Shown here: positions 1 through 5,743 of the stretch, one piece after another | How the letters are laid out: each line of letters starts with the position of its first letter | Position numbering within the stretch: the first letter of the stretch is position 1 | From: Ga0077527 sp038106575 | GTDB taxonomy: Bacteria; Pseudomonadota; Gammaproteobacteria; Burkholderiales; SG8-41 | Reading direction: 5' to 3' | Assembly: GCA_038106575.1 (NCBI GenBank) | Contig: JAYOED010000058.1 | Span: forward strand, 1 to 13,854 | DNA length: 13,854 bases | Made by a program: the position numbers and the translations under genes | Notes under the pieces: generated by a model | The model's input: the letters and a program-made list of their open reading frames with translations, nothing else | What the model was told of the DNA's origin: nothing | Databases searched by the model: none

Positions 1-306
1 TTTGTCTCCTTGTGCCTGTGCGCGGTAACCAACACCGACTAGATTTAGTTTTTTCTCGAACCCCTTGCTTACCCCATGCACCATGTTCGCGACTAGGGCA
101 CGCAAGGTTCCGCTGATGGCATTGGCTTGCCGGGATTTGTCGTTAACCTTGATTTTGAGGCTATTTTCAATTTTTTCCACTTTGACATTCGGCGAAATGC
201 TCTGCGACATGACGCCAAGCGGGCCTTTGACCGAAATCTGGCCGGCGCTGATGGTTACTTCCACTTTTTCCGGCAATGCAACCGGGCTTTTTCCTACTCG
301 GGACAT
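1..306 (-). CDS. rplF: Large-subunit ribosomal protein L6, N-terminal part (cut by window edge)
   Basis: I translated this from the reverse strand. It opens MSRVGKSPVALP and runs 102 codons in frame to base 1 with no stop. L6 is normally about 177 residues, so the second half lies outside the window. L6 binds 23S rRNA near the sarcin-ricin loop and the factor-binding site of the 50S subunit. The visible part covers the first of its two repeated domains and reaches the family motif KLNLVGVGYRA near residues 86-96. The ATG lies 12 bp after the rpsH stop and has a good Shine-Dalgarno (GGAGA, about 7 nt upstream). It is the last visible gene of the spc cluster. Identity is clear from sequence and from its position after rpsH. 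Confidence 0.96.
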   Translation of the reverse strand, partial: MSRVGKSPVALPEKVEVTISAGQISVKGPLGVMSQSISPNVKVEKIENSLKIKVNDKSRQANAISGTLRALVANMVHGVSKGFEKKLNLVGVGYRAQAQGDK

Positions 307-318
307 CGATGGTCTCCG

Positions 319-714
319 TTACGCCACGATACAAAGAACTTCACCGCCAATGCCGATGCCTCTGGCTTTGCGGTCAGTCATGACACCCTGAGGCGTCGAC
401 ACAATGGCCACGCCAAGGCCGTTCATAACCCGGGGAATATCGCGACTGGGTTTGTAGATGCGCAGGCCCGGGCGGCTTACGCGCTCGATTTTCTCGATAA
501 CCGGTCGTCCCGCATAATATTTCAGGCTCACTTGGAGCTCGGGTTTCGATGTTTCGCCGCGCACGGCGAAATCCTCGATGTATCCCTCGTCCTTGAGTAC
601 CTTAGCAATTGCCGCCTTTAGTTTGCTCGACGGCATCGATACGGACTCTCTCTCCGCCTGCTGTGCATTGCGGATGCGGGTCAGCATGTCGGAAATTGGA
701 TCATTCATGCTCAT
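319..714 (-). CDS. rpsH: Small-subunit ribosomal protein S8
   Basis: 131 residues, a normal length for S8. The protein begins MSMNDPISDMLTRIRNAQ and ends with the family C-terminal block GVMTDRKARG...GGEVLCIVA. S8 is a primary binder of 16S rRNA (central domain, helix 21) and helps assemble the 30S platform. In E. coli it also represses the spc operon by binding mRNA near the start of rplE. The first of two close Met codons is chosen because MSM is the conserved start and AGGAG sits 8 nt upstream of it. It follows rpsN by 22 bp and precedes rplF by 12 bp. Nothing is missing or broken. Confidence 0.98.
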   Translation of the reverse strand: MSMNDPISDMLTRIRNAQQAERESVSMPSSKLKAAIAKVLKDEGYIEDFAVRGETSKPELQVSLKYYAGRPVIEKIERVSRPGLRIYKPSRDIPRVMNGLGVAIVSTPQGVMTDRKARGIGIGGEVLCIVA

Positions 715-736
715 GCAAATTTCTCCTGACCTGGTC

Positions 737-1042
737 TTACCAGCTGGCCTTGATTACACCTGGGATTTCACCGCGCATGGCGATTTCCCGAAGCTTGCCG
801 CGGGCAAGCCCGAATTTGCGGTAAACACCGCGCGGTCTTCCGGTCAGCGCACACCGGTTGCGCAGCCTCACCGAGCTTGAGTTTCTCGGCAACTTTTGCA
901 GCTTCAGGCGGGCTTCGTAGCGATCTTCCGGCGCGAGCTTCTGGTCGTTGATTATGGCCTCCAGCTCCGCGCGTTTTGCCGCGAATTTCTTCACAGCCTT
1001 GCGCCGCTTCTGCTCACGGTTTTTCAAAGCAAGCTTGGACAT
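737..1042 (-). CDS. rpsN: Small-subunit ribosomal protein S14, zinc-free type
   Basis: 101 residues starting MSKLALKNREQKRRKAVKKF and ending RGEIPGVIKASW, which is the long S14 class. Only one Cys is present (NRCALTG), so the CXXC pairs of the zinc-binding short form are absent. S14 sits in the head of the 30S subunit and assembles late. An in-frame Met 63 nt upstream would add 21 residues but lies inside rplE. The ATG at 1042 is preferred because MSKLA is the conserved start and the rplE stop forms TGAGGA, so the stop overlaps a Shine-Dalgarno about 9 nt from the ATG. The gap to rplE is 10 bp, consistent with translational coupling. Confidence 0.97.
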   Translation of the reverse strand: MSKLALKNREQKRRKAVKKFAAKRAELEAIINDQKLAPEDRYEARLKLQKLPRNSSSVRLRNRCALTGRPRGVYRKFGLARGKLREIAMRGEIPGVIKASW

Positions 1043-1052
1043 GCGATTTTCC

Positions 1053-1754
1053 TCAGTTCCGGAAAGGAAATTTGAACGCCGAAAGCAATGCCCGAGCTTC
1101 TTCATCGGATTTTGCAGTCGTCGAGATGGTGATATTCATGCCTCGCAGGGCATCGATCTTGTCGTACTCGATTTCAGGAAAAATGATCTGTTCCTTGACG
1201 CCCATGTTGTAATTGCCACGGCCATCAAAGCTGCGGCCGGAAATGCCGCGAAAATCGCGAATCCGGGGCATAGCAATATTGACAAGACGATCCAGGAATT
1301 CGTACATCCGACCCCCGCGGAGAGTGACTTTGCACCCAACCGGGTAGCCTTCGCGGATCTTGAAGCTCGCGATCGCCTTGCGCGACTTGGTCACCAGTGG
1401 CTTCTGGCCAGCGATCTTGGTCATGTCGCCGACGGCGTTATCCATGATTTTCTTGTCGGCCACTGCCTCGCCCACGCCCATGTTGAGGACGATCTTTTCA
1501 ATGCGAGGCACCTGCATCGGGCTCGTGTAGCCGAATTTCGTGGTCAGCTCCTTGGCAACCGTTTCCCTGTAGTAGATACCTAGCCGCGCAGGCTCTGCAG
1601 GCCTGACTGGCTTGCCCTGCTTCGGAGTTGAAGCGGCGGCATTAGATTCCTCCTTGGGCTGTCGTTTTGCGGGTGATGCCTTTGCAGTCGTCCCCTCAGA
1701 ATTTTTTGCCGGCTTTGCTGATTTTGATTTCTTGGTGTCTTTAACAGCACTCAT
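1053..1754 (-). CDS. rplE: Large-subunit ribosomal protein L5 with a long N-terminal extension
   Basis: 233 residues, against about 179 for typical bacterial L5. Residues 56-233 are ordinary L5: ARLGIYYRETVAKEL, MQVPRIEKIVLNMGVGEA, the glycine-rich GYPVGCKVTLRGGRM, FDGRGNYNMGVKEQI and a C-terminal FKFPFRN. L5 binds 5S rRNA in the central protuberance and contacts S13 and the P-site tRNA. Residues 1-55 are an added segment with 11 Lys, 10 Ala, many Pro and Ser, no aromatics and no Leu, so it is predicted disordered and basic. The start ATG overlaps the rplX stop as ATGA. No ATG, GTG or TTG codon occurs in frame between it and the core (Val4 is GTT, Val50 GTC, Leu58 CTA), so the extension appears genuinely translated. 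The Shine-Dalgarno is weak, suggesting coupling to rplX. Confidence 0.97.
   Translation of the reverse strand: MSAVKDTKKSKSAKPAKNSEGTTAKASPAKRQPKEESNAAASTPKQGKPVRPAEPARLGIYYRETVAKELTTKFGYTSPMQVPRIEKIVLNMGVGEAVADKKIMDNAVGDMTKIAGQKPLVTKSRKAIASFKIREGYPVGCKVTLRGGRMYEFLDRLVNIAMPRIRDFRGISGRSFDGRGNYNMGVKEQIIFPEIEYDKIDALRGMNITISTTAKSDEEARALLSAFKFPFRN
1580..1642 (-). other. Out-of-frame 20-codon mini-ORF behind a perfect Shine-Dalgarno inside rplE
   Basis: Inside the L5 extension the mRNA carries AAGGAGG (bases 1649-1655), a full match to the anti-Shine-Dalgarno, followed 6 nt later by an ATG in the +1 frame relative to rplE. The frame runs 20 codons (MPPLQLRSRASQ...) and stops at a TAG overlapping the codon for Leu58 of L5, exactly where the conserved core begins. 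It may be chance from AAG-GAG-GAA codons, an ancestral ribosome entry site, or a pausing site. There is no evidence that the peptide is functional. Confidence 0.25.
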
Positions 1755-2068
1755 ACATCAACCACTTCGCCATTGGATTTGTAAAAACGTACCCGACGCC
1801 CGTCTTCCAGACGTCGGATGCCGACACGGTCAGCCTTTTGGGTCACCGGATTAAACAGGGCAACTTTCGACAGATGAATAGGCATTTCTTTGTCGATGAT
1901 GCCCCCGGTCACACCCTTTGCCGGATTTGGCCTCTGGTGCTTCTTGACGCGATTAGCGCCTTCCACCAACAGATGATCGGTATCAACAATTCGTAGTACG
2001 GTGCCACGCTTGCCGCGGTCACGGCCGGCAAGCACAACAACATCATCGCCTTTCTTGATCTTGCGCAT
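1751..2068 (-). CDS. rplX: Large-subunit ribosomal protein L24
   Basis: 105 residues with the KOW motif at the N-terminus (KKGDDVVVLAGRDRGKRGTV, about residues 5-24), which is the RNA-binding core of L24. L24 is an assembly initiator that binds the 5' region of 23S rRNA and lies by the peptide exit tunnel. The C-terminal RVGIRRLEDGRRVRFYKSNG is also typical. The length is normal. The start ATG lies 21 bp after rplN, and the stop overlaps the rplE start by 4 nt (ATGA), so ribosomes finishing L24 can restart on L5. Confidence 0.98.
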   Translation of the reverse strand: MRKIKKGDDVVVLAGRDRGKRGTVLRIVDTDHLLVEGANRVKKHQRPNPAKGVTGGIIDKEMPIHLSKVALFNPVTQKADRVGIRRLEDGRRVRFYKSNGEVVDV

Positions 2069-2089
2069 ATGTGTGTATCACCCTTCGTG

Positions 2090-2458
2090 TTACAGCACTT
2101 CAGGTGCCAGAGAAACGATTTTCATAAAGCGTTCGGTCCGCAATTCACGCGTGACCGGCCCGAAAATCCTCGTGCCGATCGGCTCAAGCTTCTGGTTAAG
2201 CAGCACGGCCGCATTGCCATCGAATTTGAGCAGAGAGCCGTCGTTACGACGTACACCTTTGGCGGTGCGCACGACGACGGCGTTGTAGACCTCACCCTTT
2301 TTAACGCGCCCGCGCGGTGCCGCATCTTTGACGCTGACCTTGATCACGTCGCCGATGCCGGCATACCGGCGCTTGGAACCACCAAGGACCTTGATGCACA
2401 TGACCGCACGCGCACCGGTATTGTCCGCAACATCCAGTATGGATTGCATCTGAATCAT
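2090..2458 (-). CDS. rplN: Large-subunit ribosomal protein L14
   Basis: 122 residues starting MIQMQSILDVADNTGARAVM, the near-invariant L14 opening, with the later blocks KKGEVYNAVVVRTAKG and IFGPVTRELR. L14 sits at the 30S/50S interface and forms bridge B8 with 16S rRNA and S12-side contacts. The open frame extends 26 codons further upstream, but those residues are not L14-like and lie in the promoter-bearing spacer, so the ATG at 2458 is the start. An AGG lies about 8 nt upstream. It is the first gene of the spc cluster, separated from rpsQ by 158 bp, the largest gap inside the ribosomal-protein block. Confidence 0.98.
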   Translation of the reverse strand: MIQMQSILDVADNTGARAVMCIKVLGGSKRRYAGIGDVIKVSVKDAAPRGRVKKGEVYNAVVVRTAKGVRRNDGSLLKFDGNAAVLLNQKLEPIGTRIFGPVTRELRTERFMKIVSLAPEVL

Positions 2459-2488
2459 TTTTTTACCTGCTGTCTTTCTCCAACTTGA

Positions 2489-2496
2489 CCCCCCCC
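2489..2496 (-). repeat. G8 homopolymer in the rplN leader
   Basis: Eight consecutive G on the transcribed-sense (minus) strand, about 30 nt upstream of the rplN ATG and downstream of the predicted spc promoter. It is too far from the ATG to act as the Shine-Dalgarno. Tracts this long are slippage-prone in replication, transcription and sequencing. It lies in non-coding sequence, so a length change would not shift any frame. Confidence 0.7.
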
Positions 2497-2576
2497 TTGA
2501 ATTTCGGAAAGTCAGTTTTGGAGCCCGTTCGGGCAAAGTAGCCGCTCCGTTGGAATCAGGGCGGAATAAACCGCTA

Positions 2577-2606
2577 ATTATATCCTGCCAACTGCCTGTA
2601 AAGCAA
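2577..2606 (-). promoter_or_regulatory. Predicted spc promoter upstream of rplN
   Basis: On the minus strand a perfect -10 box TATAAT (2577-2582) lies in the rpsQ-rplN spacer. Upstream are TTGCTT (2601-2606, 18-nt spacing, three of six consensus matches) and TTTACA (2597-2602, five of six matches but only 14-nt spacing). Initiation would be near base 2570, giving a leader of about 110 nt before rplN. E. coli also has its spc promoter at this junction. The -10 call is good, the -35 assignment uncertain. The rest of the spacer has a GCCC/GGGC tetraloop hairpin (2523-2534) and no U-tract terminator, so read-through from the S10 cluster is likely. Confidence 0.55.
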
Positions 2607-2616
2607 ATAAAAACTG

Positions 2617-2877
2617 CTATACGCCTCTCGACTTCTCAACCAGCTTGATCACTCGCCAAGCCTTGGTTTTCGCCATCGGCCGGCACTCTTCGATCAGAAC
2701 CGTATCGCCTTCTTTGTACTCGTCGTTAGCATCATGAGCGTGGTATTTCTTCGATCGCGTGACGATTTTGCCCATCAGCGGGTGCTTGACGCGCCGCTCG
2801 ACTAATACCGTCACTGTTTTGGTCATCTTGTCACTGACCACACGTCCGGTCAGGGTTCGTTTATTTGGTTCACTCAT
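2617..2877 (-). CDS. rpsQ: Small-subunit ribosomal protein S17
   Basis: 86 residues with the S17 signature blocks RTLTGRVVSDKMTKTVTVLV near the N-terminus, HPLMGKIVTRSKKYHAHD in the middle and CRPMAKTKAWRVIKLVEK at the end. S17 is an OB-fold primary binder of the 5' domain of 16S rRNA. Length is normal. It follows rpmC by 18 bp with GGGAT-type Shine-Dalgarno sequence upstream, and ends with TAG. It is the last gene of the S10 cluster before the spc promoter spacer. Confidence 0.98.
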   Translation of the reverse strand: MSEPNKRTLTGRVVSDKMTKTVTVLVERRVKHPLMGKIVTRSKKYHAHDANDEYKEGDTVLIEECRPMAKTKAWRVIKLVEKSRGV

Positions 2878-2895
2878 ATTTTCATATCCCGCCGT

Positions 2896-3081
2896 TTAGG
2901 CTTTTGATCTCAGTATGGTGCGCACGCGCGCAATATCGCGGCGCACTTTGCGCAACTGGCTGGTATTGGAAAGCTGCTGCGTCGCCTTCTGCATACGCAG
3001 GGAAAATTGCGCCTTCAGGAGCGATTCCAGCTCTGTGCGCAGTTCATCCGCACCTTTTGCACTCAATTCACTGGCCTTCAT
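2896..3081 (-). CDS. rpmC: Large-subunit ribosomal protein L29
   Basis: 61 residues, a short two-helix protein starting MKASELSAKGADELRTELES and ending RRDIARVRTILRSKA, the conserved L29 core. L29 lies at the exit of the polypeptide tunnel beside L23, where signal recognition particle and trigger factor dock. It starts 3 bp after the rplP stop (TAA, 3 nt, ATG) and so probably relies on re-initiation. Its run of purines (the GGGGGGTAAGAA stretch spanning the rplP end) can serve as ribosome binding sequence. Confidence 0.97.
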   Translation of the reverse strand: MKASELSAKGADELRTELESLLKAQFSLRMQKATQQLSNTSQLRKVRRDIARVRTILRSKA

Positions 3082-3084
3082 TTC

Positions 3085-3501
3085 TTACCCCCCTACTAGA
3101 CGGTGCACAAACGTGGTAGCAATCGGCAGCTTGGCTGCAGCAAGGCGGAAAGCCTCTTTCGCGATGACTTCGTTCACGCCGTCCATTTCATACAGAACCT
3201 TGCCGGGCTGGATTTCGGCTACCCAGTACTCGGGATTGCCCTTGCCATTACCCATACGCACTTCAGCCGGCTTCCTAGAGATCGGCTTGTCGGGAAAAAT
3301 TCTGATCCAGATCCGCCCACCCCGTTTGATATGACGGGTCATCGCGCGACGAGCGGCCTCGATCTGGCGTGCGGTCAGGCGACCGCGTCCGATAGCCTTC
3401 AGGCCATACTCACCGAAACTGACCTTGTTGCCGCGGGTCGCAACACCGGTATTCCGGCCCTTTTGCTCCTTGCGGTATTTACGCCTGGCTGGCTGTAGCA
3501 C
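3085..3501 (-). CDS. rplP: Large-subunit ribosomal protein L16, GTG start overlapping rpsC
   Basis: 138 residues, the standard L16 length, starting (M)LQPARRKYRKEQKGRNTG and containing GRGRLTARQIEAARRA, the invariant KRGGRIWIRIFPDKP block and GNGKGNPEYWVAEIQPGKV. L16 organises the tRNA-binding corridor around the A site and is needed late in 50S assembly. The start is GTG at 3499-3501, because the family start is exactly there and AGGAG lies 6 nt upstream. An upstream ATG in frame would add 29 Arg/Gln-rich residues unlike L16. The gene begins 23 nt before the rpsC stop, so its start and ribosome binding site lie inside the rpsC tail. Confidence 0.97.
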   Translation of the reverse strand: MLQPARRKYRKEQKGRNTGVATRGNKVSFGEYGLKAIGRGRLTARQIEAARRAMTRHIKRGGRIWIRIFPDKPISRKPAEVRMGNGKGNPEYWVAEIQPGKVLYEMDGVNEVIAKEAFRLAAAKLPIATTFVHRLVGG

Positions 3502-4234
3502 GTTTCGCTCCTGATTTTGTTGTCCGCCGCGGTTTGCGCGCTGGTTCCGACGCTGGCGCTTCGGCAGGTGCCGCAGCCGGTGCAGCAAGTGCAGGCTGGT
3601 CGTTCTTGCCGATCACCTCGCCCTTAAATACCCAGACTTTGACGCCAATGACCCCGTAGCTGGTCTTGGCTTCGGAAAATCCATAGTCGATATCAGCGCG
3701 CAGCGTATGCAGCGGCACACGACCCTCACGGTACCACTCGGTGCGTGCAATCTCGATTCCGTTCAGACGGCCTGCGCTCATGATCTTGATACCCTGAGCA
3801 CCGAGCCGCATGGCATTGGTGATCGCGCGCTTCATGGCGCGGCGGAACATGATCCGTTTCTGCAGCTGATTCACGATCGAATCGGCGATCAGTTGCGCAT
3901 CCAGTTCCGGCTTGCGTACTTCTTCGATATTCACATGCACCGGCACACCAAGCATTTTCTGCAGGTCGGCTTTCAGCCGCTCAATATCCTCACCTTTCTT
4001 ACCGATAACCATGCCCGGACGGGCACTGAATACCGTAATACGCGCATTTTTAGCTGGACGTTCGATCACCACCCGCGATACTGCGGCCTGGACAAGCCTT
4101 TGTTTTAGGTATTCCCTGACCTTGATATCTTCCAGCAACATGCCTGCGAAAGTCTTGTTGTTGGCATACCAGCGCGAGGACCAGTTGCGATTAAAAGCCA
4201 AGCGGAATCCGGTGGGATGTATTTTCTGACCCAT
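3479..4234 (-). CDS. rpsC: Small-subunit ribosomal protein S3 with Ala/Pro/Lys-rich tail
   Basis: 251 residues, longer than the 233 of E. coli. It opens MGQKIHPTGFRLAFNRNWSS and has the type II KH loop ARPGMVIGKKGEDIE (about 71-85), then the C-terminal domain GRLNGIEIARTEWYREGRVP (155-174). S3 is in the 30S head, lines the mRNA entry channel and contributes to mRNA unwinding. Residues 211-251 form a low-complexity tail of Ala, Pro and Lys/Arg, probably disordered. Its last codons overlap the rplP start by 23 nt. The ATG is 3 bp after the rplV stop. Function is certain; the tail's role, if any, is unknown. Confidence 0.98.
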   Translation of the reverse strand: MGQKIHPTGFRLAFNRNWSSRWYANNKTFAGMLLEDIKVREYLKQRLVQAAVSRVVIERPAKNARITVFSARPGMVIGKKGEDIERLKADLQKMLGVPVHVNIEEVRKPELDAQLIADSIVNQLQKRIMFRRAMKRAITNAMRLGAQGIKIMSAGRLNGIEIARTEWYREGRVPLHTLRADIDYGFSEAKTSYGVIGVKVWVFKGEVIGKNDQPALAAPAAAPAEAPASEPARKPRRTTKSGAKRATASQA

Positions 4235-4237
4235 GTC

Positions 4238-4576
4238 TTATTTCCTTCCGTCGCCAACAGTGACATATACATGGCATGTCGGCTTCAAAATCCGTACACC
4301 CCGCCCTTTGGCGCGAGACGAGAAACGCTTCATGACCGGACCTTTCTCAACGAAGATCCGGGTTATTTTCAGTTCGTCGATGTCGGCTCCGTCATTGTGC
4401 TCGGCATTGGCAATCGCCGATTCCAGCACTTTACGGATGATTACCGCGCCCTTCTTCGGTGAAAAAGTAAGGATGTTCAAGGCTGTTTCAACTGATTTCC
4501 CACGGATCAAATCCGCAACCAGCCGCCCTTTCTGTGCTGAAAGCCTGACACCATGCAATTTTGCTGTCGTATCCAT
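4238..4576 (-). CDS. rplV: Large-subunit ribosomal protein L22
   Basis: 112 residues with the N-terminal SAQKGRLVADLIRGK block and the central VLESAIANAEHNDGADIDEL, both diagnostic of L22. The C-terminal hairpin (VEKGPVMKRFSSRAKGRG, about 76-93) is the loop that lines the wall of the peptide exit tunnel with L4 and is where macrolide-resistance changes occur in other bacteria. No obvious alteration is seen there. It follows rpsS by 9 bp and is followed by rpsC after 3 bp. Confidence 0.98.
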   Translation of the reverse strand: MDTTAKLHGVRLSAQKGRLVADLIRGKSVETALNILTFSPKKGAVIIRKVLESAIANAEHNDGADIDELKITRIFVEKGPVMKRFSSRAKGRGVRILKPTCHVYVTVGDGRK

Positions 4577-4585
4577 TTTTTTACC

Positions 4586-4900
4586 TTACTTGGCCGCCGG
4601 TGTGGGGCTGGCTTTCTTGTCGGCAGGCGCCGAAGCCCCGCCAGCCTTCGAATGCCCCTTGAACATGCGGGTATGCGCAAATTCGCCCAGCTTGTGCCCG
4701 ACCATGTTCTCGGTGACATAGACCGGAACATGTTGTTTGCCGTTGTGCACGGCGATGGTCAATCCGACAAAATCCGGCAGTATTGTGGAACGCCGGGACC
4801 AGGTCTTGATCGGCCGCTTATCCGATCCGGCGCGCGCCGCTTCCACCTTCTGAATCAGGTGATGGTCAACGAACGGACCTTTTTTGATGGAACGTGACAT
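4586..4900 (-). CDS. rpsS: Small-subunit ribosomal protein S19
   Basis: 104 residues against 92 in E. coli. The N-terminal MSRSIKKGPFVDHHLIQKVE and the signature HNGKQHVPVYVTENMVGHKL are standard. S19 pairs with S13 in the 30S head and contacts A-site tRNA. After FKGHSK the chain continues with an Ala/Pro/Lys/Ser tail of roughly 20 residues, longer than usual and similar in composition to the S3 tail and the L5 extension. The spacer from rplB is 9 bp and reads TAAGGGGTAACG before the ATG, so the G-run after the stop serves as the ribosome binding site. Confidence 0.98.
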   Translation of the reverse strand: MSRSIKKGPFVDHHLIQKVEAARAGSDKRPIKTWSRRSTILPDFVGLTIAVHNGKQHVPVYVTENMVGHKLGEFAHTRMFKGHSKAGGASAPADKKASPTPAAK

Positions 4901-4909
4901 CGTTACCCC

Positions 4910-5743
4910 TTACGTTGTGGCTTTGGCATTGCGGCGACGGATGATCATGCCGCTCGTGCGCTTGTTCTTGCGCGTCTTGTACCCTTTGCACATGACGCCC
5001 CATGGACTGACCGGCGCCTGCGCCGCGGCTGTCCGCCCTTCTCCACCGCCATGCGGGTGGTCAATCGGATTCATCGCCACACCGCGTACGGTTGGGCGGA
5101 TGCCGCGCCAGCGTACGCGACCGGCCTTGCCGATGGACTCCAGCGAGTGCTCCTCATTGCCGACCTCGCCAATCGTGGCGCGACAGTTGACGTGCACTTT
5201 TCGGATTTCTCCGGAACGCAGCCGCAGCTGGGCATATTCGCCTTCGCGAGCGAGCAACTGCGCCGATGTACCGGCTGCACGTGCAATCTGAGCGCCTTTA
5301 CCTGGCAGCATTTCGATACAGCAAATCGTCGTTCCGACCGGGATATTTCTCAACGGCAACGCATTACCCGGTTTGATGGGGGCTTCCGCGCCCGACAGTA
5401 ACCGCATCCCTGCGCTGACACCACGAGCGGCAATGATGTAGCGCCGCTCACCGTCGGAATAACATAGCAAGGCCAGATGCGCACTGCGGTTCGGATCGTA
5501 TTCAATCCTCTCGACCGTGGCTGGAATCGCGTCCTTGTCGCGGCGAAAATCAACGCGGCGGTAATGCTGCTTGTGACCGCCGCCCTTGTGACGCATGGTG
5601 ATGCGGCCTTGCGCATTGCGGCCTGATTTTTTTGATTGCCGTTCAACCAGATTGGCGGCCGGCTTTCCCTTGTGCAACCCCGGAGTAACAACCTTAACCA
5701 GGCCGCGACGGCCCGGTGAAGTCGGCTTGACTTTGATCAGCAT
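4910..5743 (-). CDS. rplB: Large-subunit ribosomal protein L2
   Basis: 277 residues, full length. L2 is the primary 23S rRNA binder closest to the peptidyl transferase centre. Visible are the N-terminal KPTSPGRRGLVKVV, GRITMRHKGGGHKQHYRRVD (about 46-65), the SH3-like RNA-binding core with VGNEEHS, and the near-universal MNPIDHPHGGGEGR (224-237), whose His231 corresponds to the conserved histidine near the active centre. The ATG overlaps the rplW stop by one base (TAATG), which argues for coupled translation. The stop is 9 bp before rpsS. Confidence 0.99.
   Translation of the reverse strand: MLIKVKPTSPGRRGLVKVVTPGLHKGKPAANLVERQSKKSGRNAQGRITMRHKGGGHKQHYRRVDFRRDKDAIPATVERIEYDPNRSAHLALLCYSDGERRYIIAARGVSAGMRLLSGAEAPIKPGNALPLRNIPVGTTICCIEMLPGKGAQIARAAGTSAQLLAREGEYAQLRLRSGEIRKVHVNCRATIGEVGNEEHSLESIGKAGRVRWRGIRPTVRGVAMNPIDHPHGGGEGRTAAAQAPVSPWGVMCKGYKTRKNKRTSGMIIRRRNAKATT

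Noticed and set aside
840..900. Possible frameshift in rpsN
   Set aside because: Direct translation gives a continuous, fully conserved S14 (LQKLPRNSS...RNRCALTGRPRG), so the gene is intact.
1043..1105. 21-codon N-terminal extension of rpsN
   Set aside because: The residues come from the rplE coding end read in another frame. The family start and a Shine-Dalgarno formed with the rplE stop support the ATG at 1042. This contrasts with L5, where no alternative start exists.
2459..2536. 26-codon upstream extension of L14
   Set aside because: It would place coding sequence across the G8 tract and leader. MIQMQS is the conserved L14 start.
3502..3588. ATG-started longer L16
   Set aside because: The extra 29 residues are shadow sequence of rpsC. 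The GTG with AGGAG fits the family length of 138 residues.
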